DNA of 23,366 nucleotides from an uncultured Prevotella sp. (GTDB lineage: Bacteria; Bacteroidota; Bacteroidia; Bacteroidales; Bacteroidaceae). How positions within the stretch are numbered: the first letter of the stretch is position 1; each line of letters begins with the position of its first letter. This document shows, one piece after another, positions 5,855 to 13,202 of the stretch. The position numbers and the translations under genes are program-made. Below the pieces are notes generated by a model. The model was not told the origin of the DNA. It did no database searches and worked only from the letters and a program-made list of their open reading frames with translations. The stretch lies in NCBI GenBank assembly GCA_905234355.1, contig CAJOHP010000007.1:1-23366 (forward strand). Direction: 5' to 3'.

Positions 5855-7714
5855 TCACAGGGAGAACTCTAGCACAAGCGTCTGTCGCGGCTTCAGCGGT
5901 ACATCGGCCGAGAGGTCGACATAGCGCCCTGTGAGGATGTTCTTTGCCTTTTTCACGTTGCCGATGACCTCGGCATAGCGGGCTACGGACATTATCGCCG
6001 GCGCCGATGTGCCGTTGAGAACGGTGAGGACAGTACATACCTTGGACGATTGTGCTGCAGTGGCTGCCGTAGTCAGTCGCCGTGCAATGACATAGACCCC
6101 GTGGTGCGGGATGAACTGTGTCTGGCTGCCTCGGGCGATGACATCGTTGTGCTGCCGCCAGTGCAGCAGGCGTCTGAGCCATGCGTACATCCTGTTCTGC
6201 GCCAGGCTGCGGCCCCGGCGTGTGAAGCAGTCGTGCGTGTCGCCGGGGAAGCCGCCGGGGAAGTCCTGACGCACGCTGCCGTCAGTAGGACTCTTCGTAC
6301 CGTTCATGAGCACCTCGGTGCCATAGTAGAGCTGAGGGATGCGCCGCACGGTGAGCAGCAGGGCAAGAGCCTGCTGGAGCATGGGCACATCCTGACCGTC
6401 GCCCAGGAAACGATAGGTGTCGTGATTGTCGATGAAGGCGAGCACGCTGGAGGGGTCGGCATAGAGGAAGTCGTAGACAAAGGAGTTGTAGATGCGGTTG
6501 AGCCCTTCCCCCCAGTTGTCGGTTTCCTCTTGTTTGGCCTGACAGAGTTTTTCGAAGAACGAGAAGTCCATCACGGTCTTCAGATGCGTGTCATGCTGAG
6601 TGAGACGTCCGCCCGCTTGCCATGCAGCAGTAAAGGCGGGCTCGTTGACCCACGTCTCGCCCACAGTATTGAAGTACGGGTATTCGCGCTGCAACTCTTC
6701 CATGCACTGAGCCATAGGTTCAGCAAAGGTGTATGGATAGGTGTCCATGCGTAGGCCGTCGATGCCCGCCGTCTCAATCCACCAGATACAGTTCTGTATG
6801 AGATAGCGCATGAGATGAGGATTGCGCTGGTTGAGGCCAGGCATGGTAGGCACAAACCATCCTTCGACGGTCTCTCGCCGGTCTACTGCCGAGGCATAAG
6901 GGTCGACGGTGGATGTCAGCCTGTAGTTTGTCTGCATAAAGGCCAAATGGTCCACAGAGAGGTGTCCTGCCTGTCCGTTAAACCAGTCTTTAGCAGGGCT
7001 GTCCTTCACCCAGGGATGGTCTATGCCGCAGTGGTTGAAGACCATGTCCATCACGACTTTCAGTCCCCTGCTGTGTGCTTCGTCTACGAGGCGCAGGTAG
7101 TCGTCGTTGGTGCCCAAGCGTGGGTCTACCCTATAGAAGTCGGTGATGGCATAGCCATGATAGGTGGCGAAGTGGTCGGCAGTGTCGGGGGCATTGTTTT
7201 CGAGCACCGGCGTGAGCCACAGCGTGGTGACGCCGAGGTCGGTGAAATAGTCGAGATGCAGCCTGATGCCTTCCAGGTCGCCGCCATGTCTGAGGTCGGG
7301 CTTGGTGCGGTCCTCGCGGTAGGGTTGCATGTGTGGCACTTGGCTCTGGTGATGCAGTCCCTGTGCGAAACGGTCGGGCATGAGCAGGTAGAGCACATCG
7401 CTACAGTCGAAGCTCTGTCGCTCGGCGCTGTGCGGCTGCCGTGGGTGCAGGGTGTAACGCAGCTCGCGGTCGTCGAGCAGCAGGATCATCACTCCGGGAG
7501 ATGCATCAGAGAGGTCGAGATAGACAAAAAGATAGTTGGGCGAGTCCAGCCTGACCACTTGCTCGACGACGGCACCGGGATAGCGAGTTGCTACACCGCT
7601 GATAGCGGCCACGTTAGGTCCGCAGACCAAGAGCTGCAGCCTTGGGTTGGCCATGCCTGCATACCAGCAGGGTGGGTCTATGCGCTGTATGTGCAGTGCT
7701 GACGGTATGCTCAT
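5855..7714 (-). CDS. GH13 alpha-glucan hydrolase (neopullulanase / cyclomaltodextrinase / SusA-like)
   Basis: This 619-residue enzyme should cleave alpha-1,4 (possibly alpha-1,6) links in maltodextrins. The N-terminal beta domain (about 1-100) carries the IDPPCWYAGM and RLDSPNYLFVYL stretches typical of neopullulanase-type GH13. The barrel shows conserved region I DMVFNHCG (223-230), the nucleophile D324 in GLRMDTYPY, the general acid E353 in VGETW and the transition-state Asp D432 in FIDNHD. A small beta domain ends the protein. Length matches SusA (about 617), but SusA is exported whereas no signal peptide is visible here: the rlmH stop is only eight bases upstream of the ATG, and the first residues already belong to the mature domain. 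It is probably cytoplasmic. It is the last gene of the regulator-DUF4491-rlmH series. Substrate choice is unproven. Confidence 0.92.
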   Translation of the reverse strand: MSIPSALHIQRIDPPCWYAGMANPRLQLLVCGPNVAAISGVATRYPGAVVEQVVRLDSPNYLFVYLDLSDASPGVMILLLDDRELRYTLHPRQPHSAERQSFDCSDVLYLLMPDRFAQGLHHQSQVPHMQPYREDRTKPDLRHGGDLEGIRLHLDYFTDLGVTTLWLTPVLENNAPDTADHFATYHGYAITDFYRVDPRLGTNDDYLRLVDEAHSRGLKVVMDMVFNHCGIDHPWVKDSPAKDWFNGQAGHLSVDHLAFMQTNYRLTSTVDPYASAVDRRETVEGWFVPTMPGLNQRNPHLMRYLIQNCIWWIETAGIDGLRMDTYPYTFAEPMAQCMEELQREYPYFNTVGETWVNEPAFTAAWQAGGRLTQHDTHLKTVMDFSFFEKLCQAKQEETDNWGEGLNRIYNSFVYDFLYADPSSVLAFIDNHDTYRFLGDGQDVPMLQQALALLLTVRRIPQLYYGTEVLMNGTKSPTDGSVRQDFPGGFPGDTHDCFTRRGRSLAQNRMYAWLRRLLHWRQHNDVIARGSQTQFIPHHGVYVIARRLTTAATAAQSSKVCTVLTVLNGTSAPAIMSVARYAEVIGNVKKAKNILTGRYVDLSADVPLKPRQTLVLEFSL

Positions 7715-7722
7715 GTGTGTAG

Positions 7723-8193
7723 CTACTCGTGATGATAGGGCTCTCCCCTAAGTATGGTGCATGCCCGGTAGAGCTGCTCGGTGAAGACCAGTCGCACCAT
7801 CTGGTGGGAAAAGGTGAGACGAGAGAGCGACAACTGCTCGTTGGCCCGCTGATAGACCTCCGTCGAGAAGCCGTAGGGTCCTCCGATGGCAAAGACGAGT
7901 CGGCGGGCAGTGTTGCGCTTCTGCTGCAGCCACTGGGCCAGCTCGGTGCTGCGCAGTTCGCGTCCGTGCTCATCGAGGAGCACGAGCGTGTCGGCCGGCT
8001 GCACCATCCTGAGGATGAGCTCGCCCTCGGCCTGCTTCTGCTGTTCGGGCGAGAGGCTCTTGGTGTTGCGTAGCTCGGGTATCACGCTGAGCGAAAAAGG
8101 CATATAGTGGGCTATGCGGCCGGCATAGTCGCTGATGGCAGCTTGAAAGTGCTTGTCGGTAGTCTTGCCCACAAGGATGAGGTCGGTCTTCAT
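7723..8193 (-). CDS. rlmH: 23S rRNA (pseudouridine1915-N3)-methyltransferase RlmH
   Basis: This 156-residue SPOUT-fold enzyme methylates pseudouridine 1915 in helix 69 of 23S rRNA using S-adenosylmethionine. The binding-knot motif AIGGPYGF is at about 102-109 and the C terminus ends in the family signature EQLYRACTILRGEPYHHE. The frame extends upstream to 8394, but the family begins at MKTDLILVGK, so I start at 8193. There the ATG overlaps the DUF4491 stop as ATGA, which supports the choice and implies translational coupling. The GH13 ATG follows eight bases after its stop. Confidence 0.96.
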   Translation of the reverse strand: MKTDLILVGKTTDKHFQAAISDYAGRIAHYMPFSLSVIPELRNTKSLSPEQQKQAEGELILRMVQPADTLVLLDEHGRELRSTELAQWLQQKRNTARRLVFAIGGPYGFSTEVYQRANEQLSLSRLTFSHQMVRLVFTEQLYRACTILRGEPYHHE

Positions 8194-8504
8194 AGTTCGG
8201 CATGCTGATATTCGTGGCGTCGTCTGGGGTTCATGGGAAACCATCCACGCTCCACCCGCTTCTTTTGTGAAAACAGTTCGCCGATGCTCCACAGCGCTGA
8301 AGCGCCGAAGACGCCGATGAGCGACGACAGTATCGCATTCTCCACAAACATGGCAGCCCCGATGCTGCAGACGCCTACCAGCAGGAACACCCACCAGAGG
8401 TGTGTGCCCGTATAGTACTCAACCTTGATGACAAGGGGGTGGAAGAAACCTATAATAAAAAAGGTGGAGATGGCGATGATGATGCCAGTGAAATATAATT
8501 CCAT
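8190..8504 (-). CDS. DUF4491 family small membrane protein
   Basis: This 104-residue inner-membrane protein has unknown function. It has three likely transmembrane segments: about 4-26 (FTGIIIAISTFFIIGFF), 36-55 (LWWVFLLVGVCSIGAAMF) and 58-77 (ILSSLIGVFGASALWSIGEL). A short basic cytoplasmic tail follows (SQKKRVERGWFPMNPRRRHEY). The pattern of an FHPLVIKVEYY stretch, an LWW helix and an ending GWFPMNP tail fits DUF4491, a Bacteroidota family. It starts 24 bases after the regulator stop and overlaps rlmH by four bases, so all three are probably co-transcribed. Confidence 0.8.
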   Translation of the reverse strand: MELYFTGIIIAISTFFIIGFFHPLVIKVEYYTGTHLWWVFLLVGVCSIGAAMFVENAILSSLIGVFGASALWSIGELFSQKKRVERGWFPMNPRRRHEYQHAEL

Positions 8505-8528
8505 GCTGTGTACGTTGTTGTTGCTTTC

Positions 8529-11500
8529 TTAGTCTAACAGTTCGTAGTCGTCGGTTGCTTCGTTGCTATTGCTTCTGTGCGCATCGCGATAAGCCGATGG
8601 TGTGTCTCCCGTCTTGGCCTTGAAGATGCGCGTAAAAGTGGTGGCATCGCCGAATCCCGCCTCGTAGGCTATGACGGCAATGCTCTCGTTGGTGTCTTCG
8701 AGATAACGTACTGCTCTGTTCATACGATAGTCGGTGAGCACCTCCTTGGGTGTCTTCCCCGTGTATTGACGCAACTGCTCTTCAAACGCCGGGAGGAGTG
8801 TTCCGAGGTCGGCTGTCATGGTGTCAGCCGTAGTCTGCGCGTTGGGGGCATACTGCTCGAGCCACGCTTCGACATGTTCCATAAACTTGTCGTTGACAGG
8901 CGTTTCAGTGGTCTCCGATGGTTCGTCGGAGGGGGCGTACCCTTTCTTTCCAGCCTCGGCCAGTACCTTCTTCTGTGTCCAGAACATGAGCACAAACAGC
9001 GCGGCAGCAAAGATAGCCATGTAGAGCCAGATGGCACCCGACGACAAGAGGAAGTATGGTGGCACTATCACCTTTATCTGCTTCATGTCATACTTATCGG
9101 GCGACTCGAGCAGGAAAGCCTTGACTTTGAAGGTGTAGTCGCCTGTGGGCAGAGAGGCATAGGTCACGGTGCGTGTGCGGTCGGCCGTCTTCCATTCGTG
9201 GTCGTAGCCCTCGAGCATATACTGGTAGTGCATGCGATGTTGCAGCTGATAGTTGAGTGAGGCAAAGCGGAAGCTGACGACGTCGCTGTGCGACTGCAGC
9301 TCCACCTGCTTGCTGTCGGGCACATAGTAGTCGAAGAGGTCGGTCAGACGCGGGCTCTGCAACTTGTCGTTGAGCCAGAAATCGGTAATGCGCAGCTTCA
9401 GGATGGTGCCGGTGTCGTTGATGAGCTTCTTCCGGTCTACCGTGTAATAGCCGTCGGTGGTGCCGAAGATGAGCACACCGTCGGCAGTGTAAACGGCAGC
9501 GCCCTCGGAACACATGGTTTCATCGACGCCGTCGAGACTGCCGAAGGTGGTGAAGATGCCTTTTGCCACATTGTAGGAGCAGATGACGTGGTCTGTGGCA
9601 AACCACACGTTGCCTCCCGAGTCGAAGGTGATGCTGCTCACCTCCTCGCTGGGCAGCCCCTGCTCTGTACCAAAGTTTTCGAAGAGCCACTTGCCCTTAC
9701 TGTCTTTGCCAATGACGTGTGAGAGACCGCCGCCATTGGTGCCTACCCACATGGCGCCCTGCCGGTCTAAAGCCAGGCAGACGATGTCGTTGGATCTGAC
9801 GAAGAACTCGGGCTGCTCCTTGCTCGCCTCGAGGGCTTCTATCTTGAAGACGTTGTGCTTCAGCGACATGACCAACAAGCCGTCGGTAGTGCCTGCCCAG
9901 ATGTTGCCCTCGTTGTCGGCCATGACCGTGCGCACCTTTTGATAAGACTTATAGGGATAGGTCTTCATCGAGTTACCCGGATGCAGGAATATGTAGCGGC
10001 CGTTCTTGTCCTTAGTCAGCACGTTGACGCCCCCGCCGTAGGTAGCTACCCAGATATTGCCTTGCTTGTCCTCTGCGGCATAGTAGGTCTTGTCGTTGCT
10101 CAGCGAATAGGGATTGCTGTCGTCGTGGGTGAAGTGCTCAATGTCGTAGCTTCCGCCTGGATGTGGCGTAAGTCGGTATAGTCCGTTTCCTTTGGTGGCC
10201 ATCCAGTAGTTGCCCTTAGAGTCCTTGCTGATGCCATAGATGCGCCCCAAATGCTGGGCACCGGTCACGGCCTGGGGCTGTCCGCCCTGTGTGACGGTGA
10301 AGAGCTGTCCGGCCTTGTTGGCCAGGAAGAGCATCTGTCGCTGACGGTCATAGTAGATGGCCCGTATCTCGTTTTCAGGCACCATCTCGTCGCTCTCGAG
10401 CAACTGGGTGCGTGTGATGGTGTTCTTCAGTATCTCCAGCTTCTCCAGACCTCGTCGGCTGGTCGACTCCCAGACGACGCCGTCTTGCGTCTCAAGACTG
10501 GCATTGACCGTATTGGAGAGGTTCCATGGGTTCGACGGGTCGTTGTGGAAGTACTCCACTTCGTCACGCTGTCGGTTGTAGTAGCCGTAGCCTCCCTGAT
10601 TCATCCTTATCCACACCACGCCGCCGACCTCTCTGAAGTGGCATCCCTCGGTGTCGTAGTCGGGCACGCCAATGCGCTGTGTGAAGTAGCGCACTCGCCC
10701 TGTGCTGGGGTAGTAGCAGAGGGCGCCGTGCCTGGTGTCGGAGAACCAGACGAGTCCGTGGCTGTCCACGAAGACGGCATTGACGGGCAGCTCATGCTGA
10801 TAGACCAGCTTGGGGTTTTGCCCGTAGGCAAACGAAAGCAGCTTGCCCGACTGTGTACCTACGTAGATGTTGTAGCCGTTGGAGTAGAGACTGAGGATGC
10901 TCTCTTCCAGGAAGATGCCTTTGTGCTCGATGGTCAGGTTGGAGATGTCCATGCGGTGCACGCCTTTGTCCGTGCCCAGCCAGATGTCGTCTTGATAGCC
11001 TTCTGCCATGGAGGAAATGATGAGTCCGCCCGTAGTGATGAGCTGCTGCCTGACACCATCATGTTCCATGCGCAACTTGTAGAGGCCCACGCCGTCAATA
11101 ACGGCCAGCACATCGCCTGTGCTGGTCACGGTGAGTGGCTTCGTGGCCTTGAACTGGTCGTGTCCGCTCACGCCCTCGAAGGGGTTGATGATTTTGTCGA
11201 TGGATCGTTTCAGCACAAACACGCGCCCGTCGTACATGCGCATCCAGATGTTCTGCTGGTTGTCCACAGCCAGGTCTTTCACCCTGTTGTGCAGTAGTGC
11301 TATGCCGCTGGCGTTGCCTGTTTTATAGTTGGTAAAGTGGTAGCCGTCGAATCGCGACAGTCCGTTCCACGTGCCCAGCCACAGATAGCCGTAGTCGTCC
11401 TGTATCATGCTGGAGATGGCATTGCTGCACAGGCCGTCGTCGGTGGAATAATGACTGCGTGTGGCTTGCAGCACTTGTGCTTGAATACCGACGCTGGGCG

Positions 11501-11573
11501 TACCGGACAGCATGCTCATAACGATAAGAAGACAGGCTATTCTGAACGTGTATCTTGCTTTCATTGTCATCAT
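8529..11573 (-). CDS. Two-propeller/Y_Y_Y transmembrane AraC-type regulator lacking kinase and receiver domains
   Basis: This 1014-residue protein resembles a hybrid two-component system regulator in its sensor half. It has an N-terminal signal anchor (about 6-33). Two periplasmic propellers follow, recognisable from repeats of the form GxxWxGTxxGL (GYLWLGTWNGLSRF, GNIWVATYGGGVNVL, GAMWVGTNGGGLSHV), then a Y_Y_Y domain (about 765-840, YMLEGYDHEWK) and one transmembrane helix (about 846-865). Next comes only a 28-residue linker and an AraC-type domain (about 894-998) whose second helix-turn-helix reads SIAVIAYEAGFGDATTFTRIF. No histidine phosphoacceptor, HATPase or receiver domain is present, hence about 1014 rather than 1300-1400 residues. 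Inference: periplasmic ligand binding controls DNA binding directly across the membrane, as proposed for SusR. The linked GH13 gene suggests a glucan signal. Confidence 0.9.
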   Translation of the reverse strand: MMTMKARYTFRIACLLIVMSMLSGTPSVGIQAQVLQATRSHYSTDDGLCSNAISSMIQDDYGYLWLGTWNGLSRFDGYHFTNYKTGNASGIALLHNRVKDLAVDNQQNIWMRMYDGRVFVLKRSIDKIINPFEGVSGHDQFKATKPLTVTSTGDVLAVIDGVGLYKLRMEHDGVRQQLITTGGLIISSMAEGYQDDIWLGTDKGVHRMDISNLTIEHKGIFLEESILSLYSNGYNIYVGTQSGKLLSFAYGQNPKLVYQHELPVNAVFVDSHGLVWFSDTRHGALCYYPSTGRVRYFTQRIGVPDYDTEGCHFREVGGVVWIRMNQGGYGYYNRQRDEVEYFHNDPSNPWNLSNTVNASLETQDGVVWESTSRRGLEKLEILKNTITRTQLLESDEMVPENEIRAIYYDRQRQMLFLANKAGQLFTVTQGGQPQAVTGAQHLGRIYGISKDSKGNYWMATKGNGLYRLTPHPGGSYDIEHFTHDDSNPYSLSNDKTYYAAEDKQGNIWVATYGGGVNVLTKDKNGRYIFLHPGNSMKTYPYKSYQKVRTVMADNEGNIWAGTTDGLLVMSLKHNVFKIEALEASKEQPEFFVRSNDIVCLALDRQGAMWVGTNGGGLSHVIGKDSKGKWLFENFGTEQGLPSEEVSSITFDSGGNVWFATDHVICSYNVAKGIFTTFGSLDGVDETMCSEGAAVYTADGVLIFGTTDGYYTVDRKKLINDTGTILKLRITDFWLNDKLQSPRLTDLFDYYVPDSKQVELQSHSDVVSFRFASLNYQLQHRMHYQYMLEGYDHEWKTADRTRTVTYASLPTGDYTFKVKAFLLESPDKYDMKQIKVIVPPYFLLSSGAIWLYMAIFAAALFVLMFWTQKKVLAEAGKKGYAPSDEPSETTETPVNDKFMEHVEAWLEQYAPNAQTTADTMTADLGTLLPAFEEQLRQYTGKTPKEVLTDYRMNRAVRYLEDTNESIAVIAYEAGFGDATTFTRIFKAKTGDTPSAYRDAHRSNSNEATDDYELLD

Positions 11574-11640
11574 GGTTGGAATTTGGCAGTAAAATTACTC
11601 AAAATATTTCAATCGCCCATGCTTTTTAAGCTATTTTAAC

Positions 11641-11648
11641 CGTAGTTA
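11641..11648 (-). promoter_or_regulatory. Possible -7 box of the membrane regulator gene
   Basis: On the minus strand CTTTTTAGTAACTACGG resembles the pheT and rpoD boxes (T-run, AGTA, then CTTTG), but with TACG in place of TTTG. It lies about 68 bases before the ATG at 11573. The shared flank makes it the best candidate in this 170-bp gap, but the core is degenerate. Confidence 0.35.
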
Positions 11649-11671
11649 CTAAAAAGCGTCGACTAATGTAC

Positions 11672-11720
11672 AAAAAGAAAGCCCTGCTTCCGTGACTTGT
11701 CGTTGCAGGAGGCAGGAGCT
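11672..11720 (-). terminator. Terminator of rpoD
   Basis: On the minus strand, 24 bases after the rpoD stop, GCTCCTGCCTC pairs with GAAGCAGGGC (with bulges or mismatches) around a loop of about 18 bases. The run TTTCTTTTTG follows at once. The stem plus U-tract fits a factor-independent terminator that isolates rpoD from the regulator gene. Confidence 0.7.
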
Positions 11721-11743
11721 TCTTATGTGTGTGGATGGGCTGC

Positions 11744-12616
11744 TTAGCCCAGATACTTCATGAGGATTTTGGCGTTGCCAGAGTCGCGCAGCTTGGCAAT
11801 GCTTTTCTCGCGTATCTGCCTGACGCGCTCTCGTGTGAGCCCGAGCTGGTCTCCTATCTCTTCGAGTCCCTTCTCGTGACAGCCTATACCGAAGCACTCG
11901 CGTATGATTGTAATCTCACGTTCCTTGAGCACTTTTGAGAGTACTGAGTTCAGCTCCTGTGCCATGGACTCGTGATCTACGTGGCGGTCTGTGCGCGAAT
12001 CTTCACCCGAGGCCATCACGTCGAGCATGCAGTTGTCTTCGCCGTCCTGGAAGGGCGCGTCGATAGACACGTGGTGGCCGTCAGCCATCATCGACTGCCC
12101 GATCTTCTCTTCGTCTATGTCGGTCATCTCGGCCAGCTCACTCACCGAGGGATGGCGCTGGTGCTCCTGCTCAAACTTGTTGATCTCGTGGCTTATCTTG
12201 TTGAGCGAGCCCACTTGGTTGAGCGGCAGTCTGACGATACGGCTCTGCTCGGCTATGGCCTGCAGAATGCTCTGGCGTATCCACCACACGGCATAGGAGA
12301 TGAACTTGAATCCACGCGTCTCATCAAACTTCTGCGCTGCCTTGATAAGTCCTATGTTTCCCTCGTCGATAAGGTCGGTCAGAGTAAGGCCCTGATGCTG
12401 ATACTGCTTGGCCACCGACACGACAAAACGCAGATTAGCCGTCACCAGCTTATCCTTAGCCCGCTCGCCCTCTGGTCCGCCTTTCCGTATCTTTTGGGCC
12501 AGCTCTATTTCTTCGTCGATGCTGATGAGCGGTGCGCGCCCTATCTCTACCAGATACTTGTCGAGTGCTTCGCTTGAACGGTTGGTGATGCTCTTCTGAA
12601 TTTTTAATTGTCTCAT
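11744..12616 (-). CDS. rpoD: RNA polymerase primary sigma-70 factor, Bacteroidota type
   Basis: This 290-residue primary sigma factor directs RNA polymerase to housekeeping promoters. Region 1.2 is at about 14-45. Region 2 is at about 57-127, with NLRFVVSVAKQY, DLIDEGNIGLIKAAQKFD and the promoter-melting segment FISYAVWWIRQSI. Region 3 is about 135-210. Region 4 is about 222-275, with the GLEEIGDQLGLTRERVRQI helix-turn-helix for the -33 element. Region 1.1 is absent and the protein is far shorter than the E. coli factor, as known for the sigma-ABfr type of this phylum, which reads TTTG / TAnnTTTG. That matches promoters seen here. The gene is monocistronic, with a promoter at 12689-12696, a leader of about 65 bases containing an inverted repeat, and a terminator. 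Confidence 0.96.
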   Translation of the reverse strand: MRQLKIQKSITNRSSEALDKYLVEIGRAPLISIDEEIELAQKIRKGGPEGERAKDKLVTANLRFVVSVAKQYQHQGLTLTDLIDEGNIGLIKAAQKFDETRGFKFISYAVWWIRQSILQAIAEQSRIVRLPLNQVGSLNKISHEINKFEQEHQRHPSVSELAEMTDIDEEKIGQSMMADGHHVSIDAPFQDGEDNCMLDVMASGEDSRTDRHVDHESMAQELNSVLSKVLKEREITIIRECFGIGCHEKGLEEIGDQLGLTRERVRQIREKSIAKLRDSGNAKILMKYLG

Positions 12617-12641
12617 CTTATGTTTACCTTTCTTTGTCTAA

Positions 12642-12660
12642 TTGCCTGAATATTAGGCAA
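12642..12660. repeat. Inverted repeat in the rpoD leader
   Basis: TTGCCT and AGGCAA are perfect 6-bp arms around GAATATT. The element sits about 26-44 bases before the rpoD ATG, downstream of the predicted start of transcription. It could be a leader hairpin or an operator. The core AATATT adds to the dyad symmetry. Confidence 0.5.
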
Positions 12661-12688
12661 ATGTATCTTTTATATCCTTAAAACGCTG

Positions 12689-12696
12689 CAAAGTTA
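12689..12696 (-). promoter_or_regulatory. -7 box of the rpoD promoter
   Basis: On the minus strand TAACTTTG matches TAnnTTTG, within GTTTTTTTAGTAACTTTGCA. It lies about 73 bases before the ATG. No TTTG is visible 19-21 bases upstream. The extended context is nearly identical to that of the pheT box. Confidence 0.6.
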
Positions 12697-13129
12697 CTAA
12701 AAAAACTTGTAAGTTGTATGCGTAACGTGCGAAATTTTAGTTAAAAAAATAAAAAGCATAAAGAAAAATCTGGCTTACTTAAGTTTCGGCGGTAAGCTAT
12801 TCTATTGTCTGAACCTCCCAAACTTCCGAAAGATAAGTGAAATAAAAGAACGAACACTCCACTTCCGAAACACACGCGGAAACAGGCGCAAAACGTCAAG
12901 CAAAAGGACGCCCTATAAGCCGTTAACATTGTCAAAAATATCCATGACTCAACAAAGCCGTCTAACCATTTAGCGATATACCTTCTATTAACGCTATTTT
13001 GTTGTCCTATAATGTGTTGTAATCCGCATTTAACAGGCATTCACAACCCTTTATTTTCGTAAATAATGTTAAATTCCAGCCAAAATGTTCCTTTTTTGGA
13101 TAGTCAACGGAAAATAGTTTGAAAAAGAT

Positions 13130-13160
13130 TTTGCCGTTTCGCAGAAAAGTCGTATATTTG
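13130..13160 (+). promoter_or_regulatory. Promoter of the AraC-type / DPP III / AlkD-like unit
   Basis: TTTG (13130-13133), a 19-base spacer and TATATTTG (13153-13160) match the Bacteroidota consensus fully. Transcription should begin near 13167, about 35 bases before the ATG at 13203. This excludes the longer open frame that starts at 13119, because its first codons would lie inside and upstream of the promoter. Confidence 0.8.
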
Positions 13161-13202
13161 CAAAAATTATGTATTAGTTCCAACATTAACAACCGTAAAA
13201 CT

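Larger units (their letters stand above)
12617..13202. other. Long divergent intergenic region between rpoD and the AraC-type gene
   Basis: This 586-base A/T-rich gap holds the rpoD leader and promoter at its left end and a well-formed promoter for the rightward gene at its right end. About 400 bases between them (12720-13120) have no gene I can support. Short minus-strand frames there (99 and 70 codons) have Phe/Cys-rich, family-less translations. ACTTCCGAAA occurs twice (12822-12831 and 12861-12870). I see no tRNA or recognisable RNA gene, but a small RNA cannot be excluded. Confidence 0.5.

Noticed and set aside
7723..8394. A longer RlmH starting at 8394
   Set aside because: The extra 67 residues are the DUF4491 gene read in another frame. 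RlmH family members begin at MKTDLILVGK, which coincides with an ATGA overlap.
10251..11297. A 348-codon frame antisense to the membrane regulator
   Set aside because: It lies wholly within the propeller-coding region, where GC-biased third positions suppress stop codons on the opposite strand. No start signal or domain is visible.
13119..13202. An N-terminal extension of the small AraC-type protein
   Set aside because: The extra codons cover the consensus promoter (13130-13160) and the predicted transcription start, so they would not be in the mRNA.
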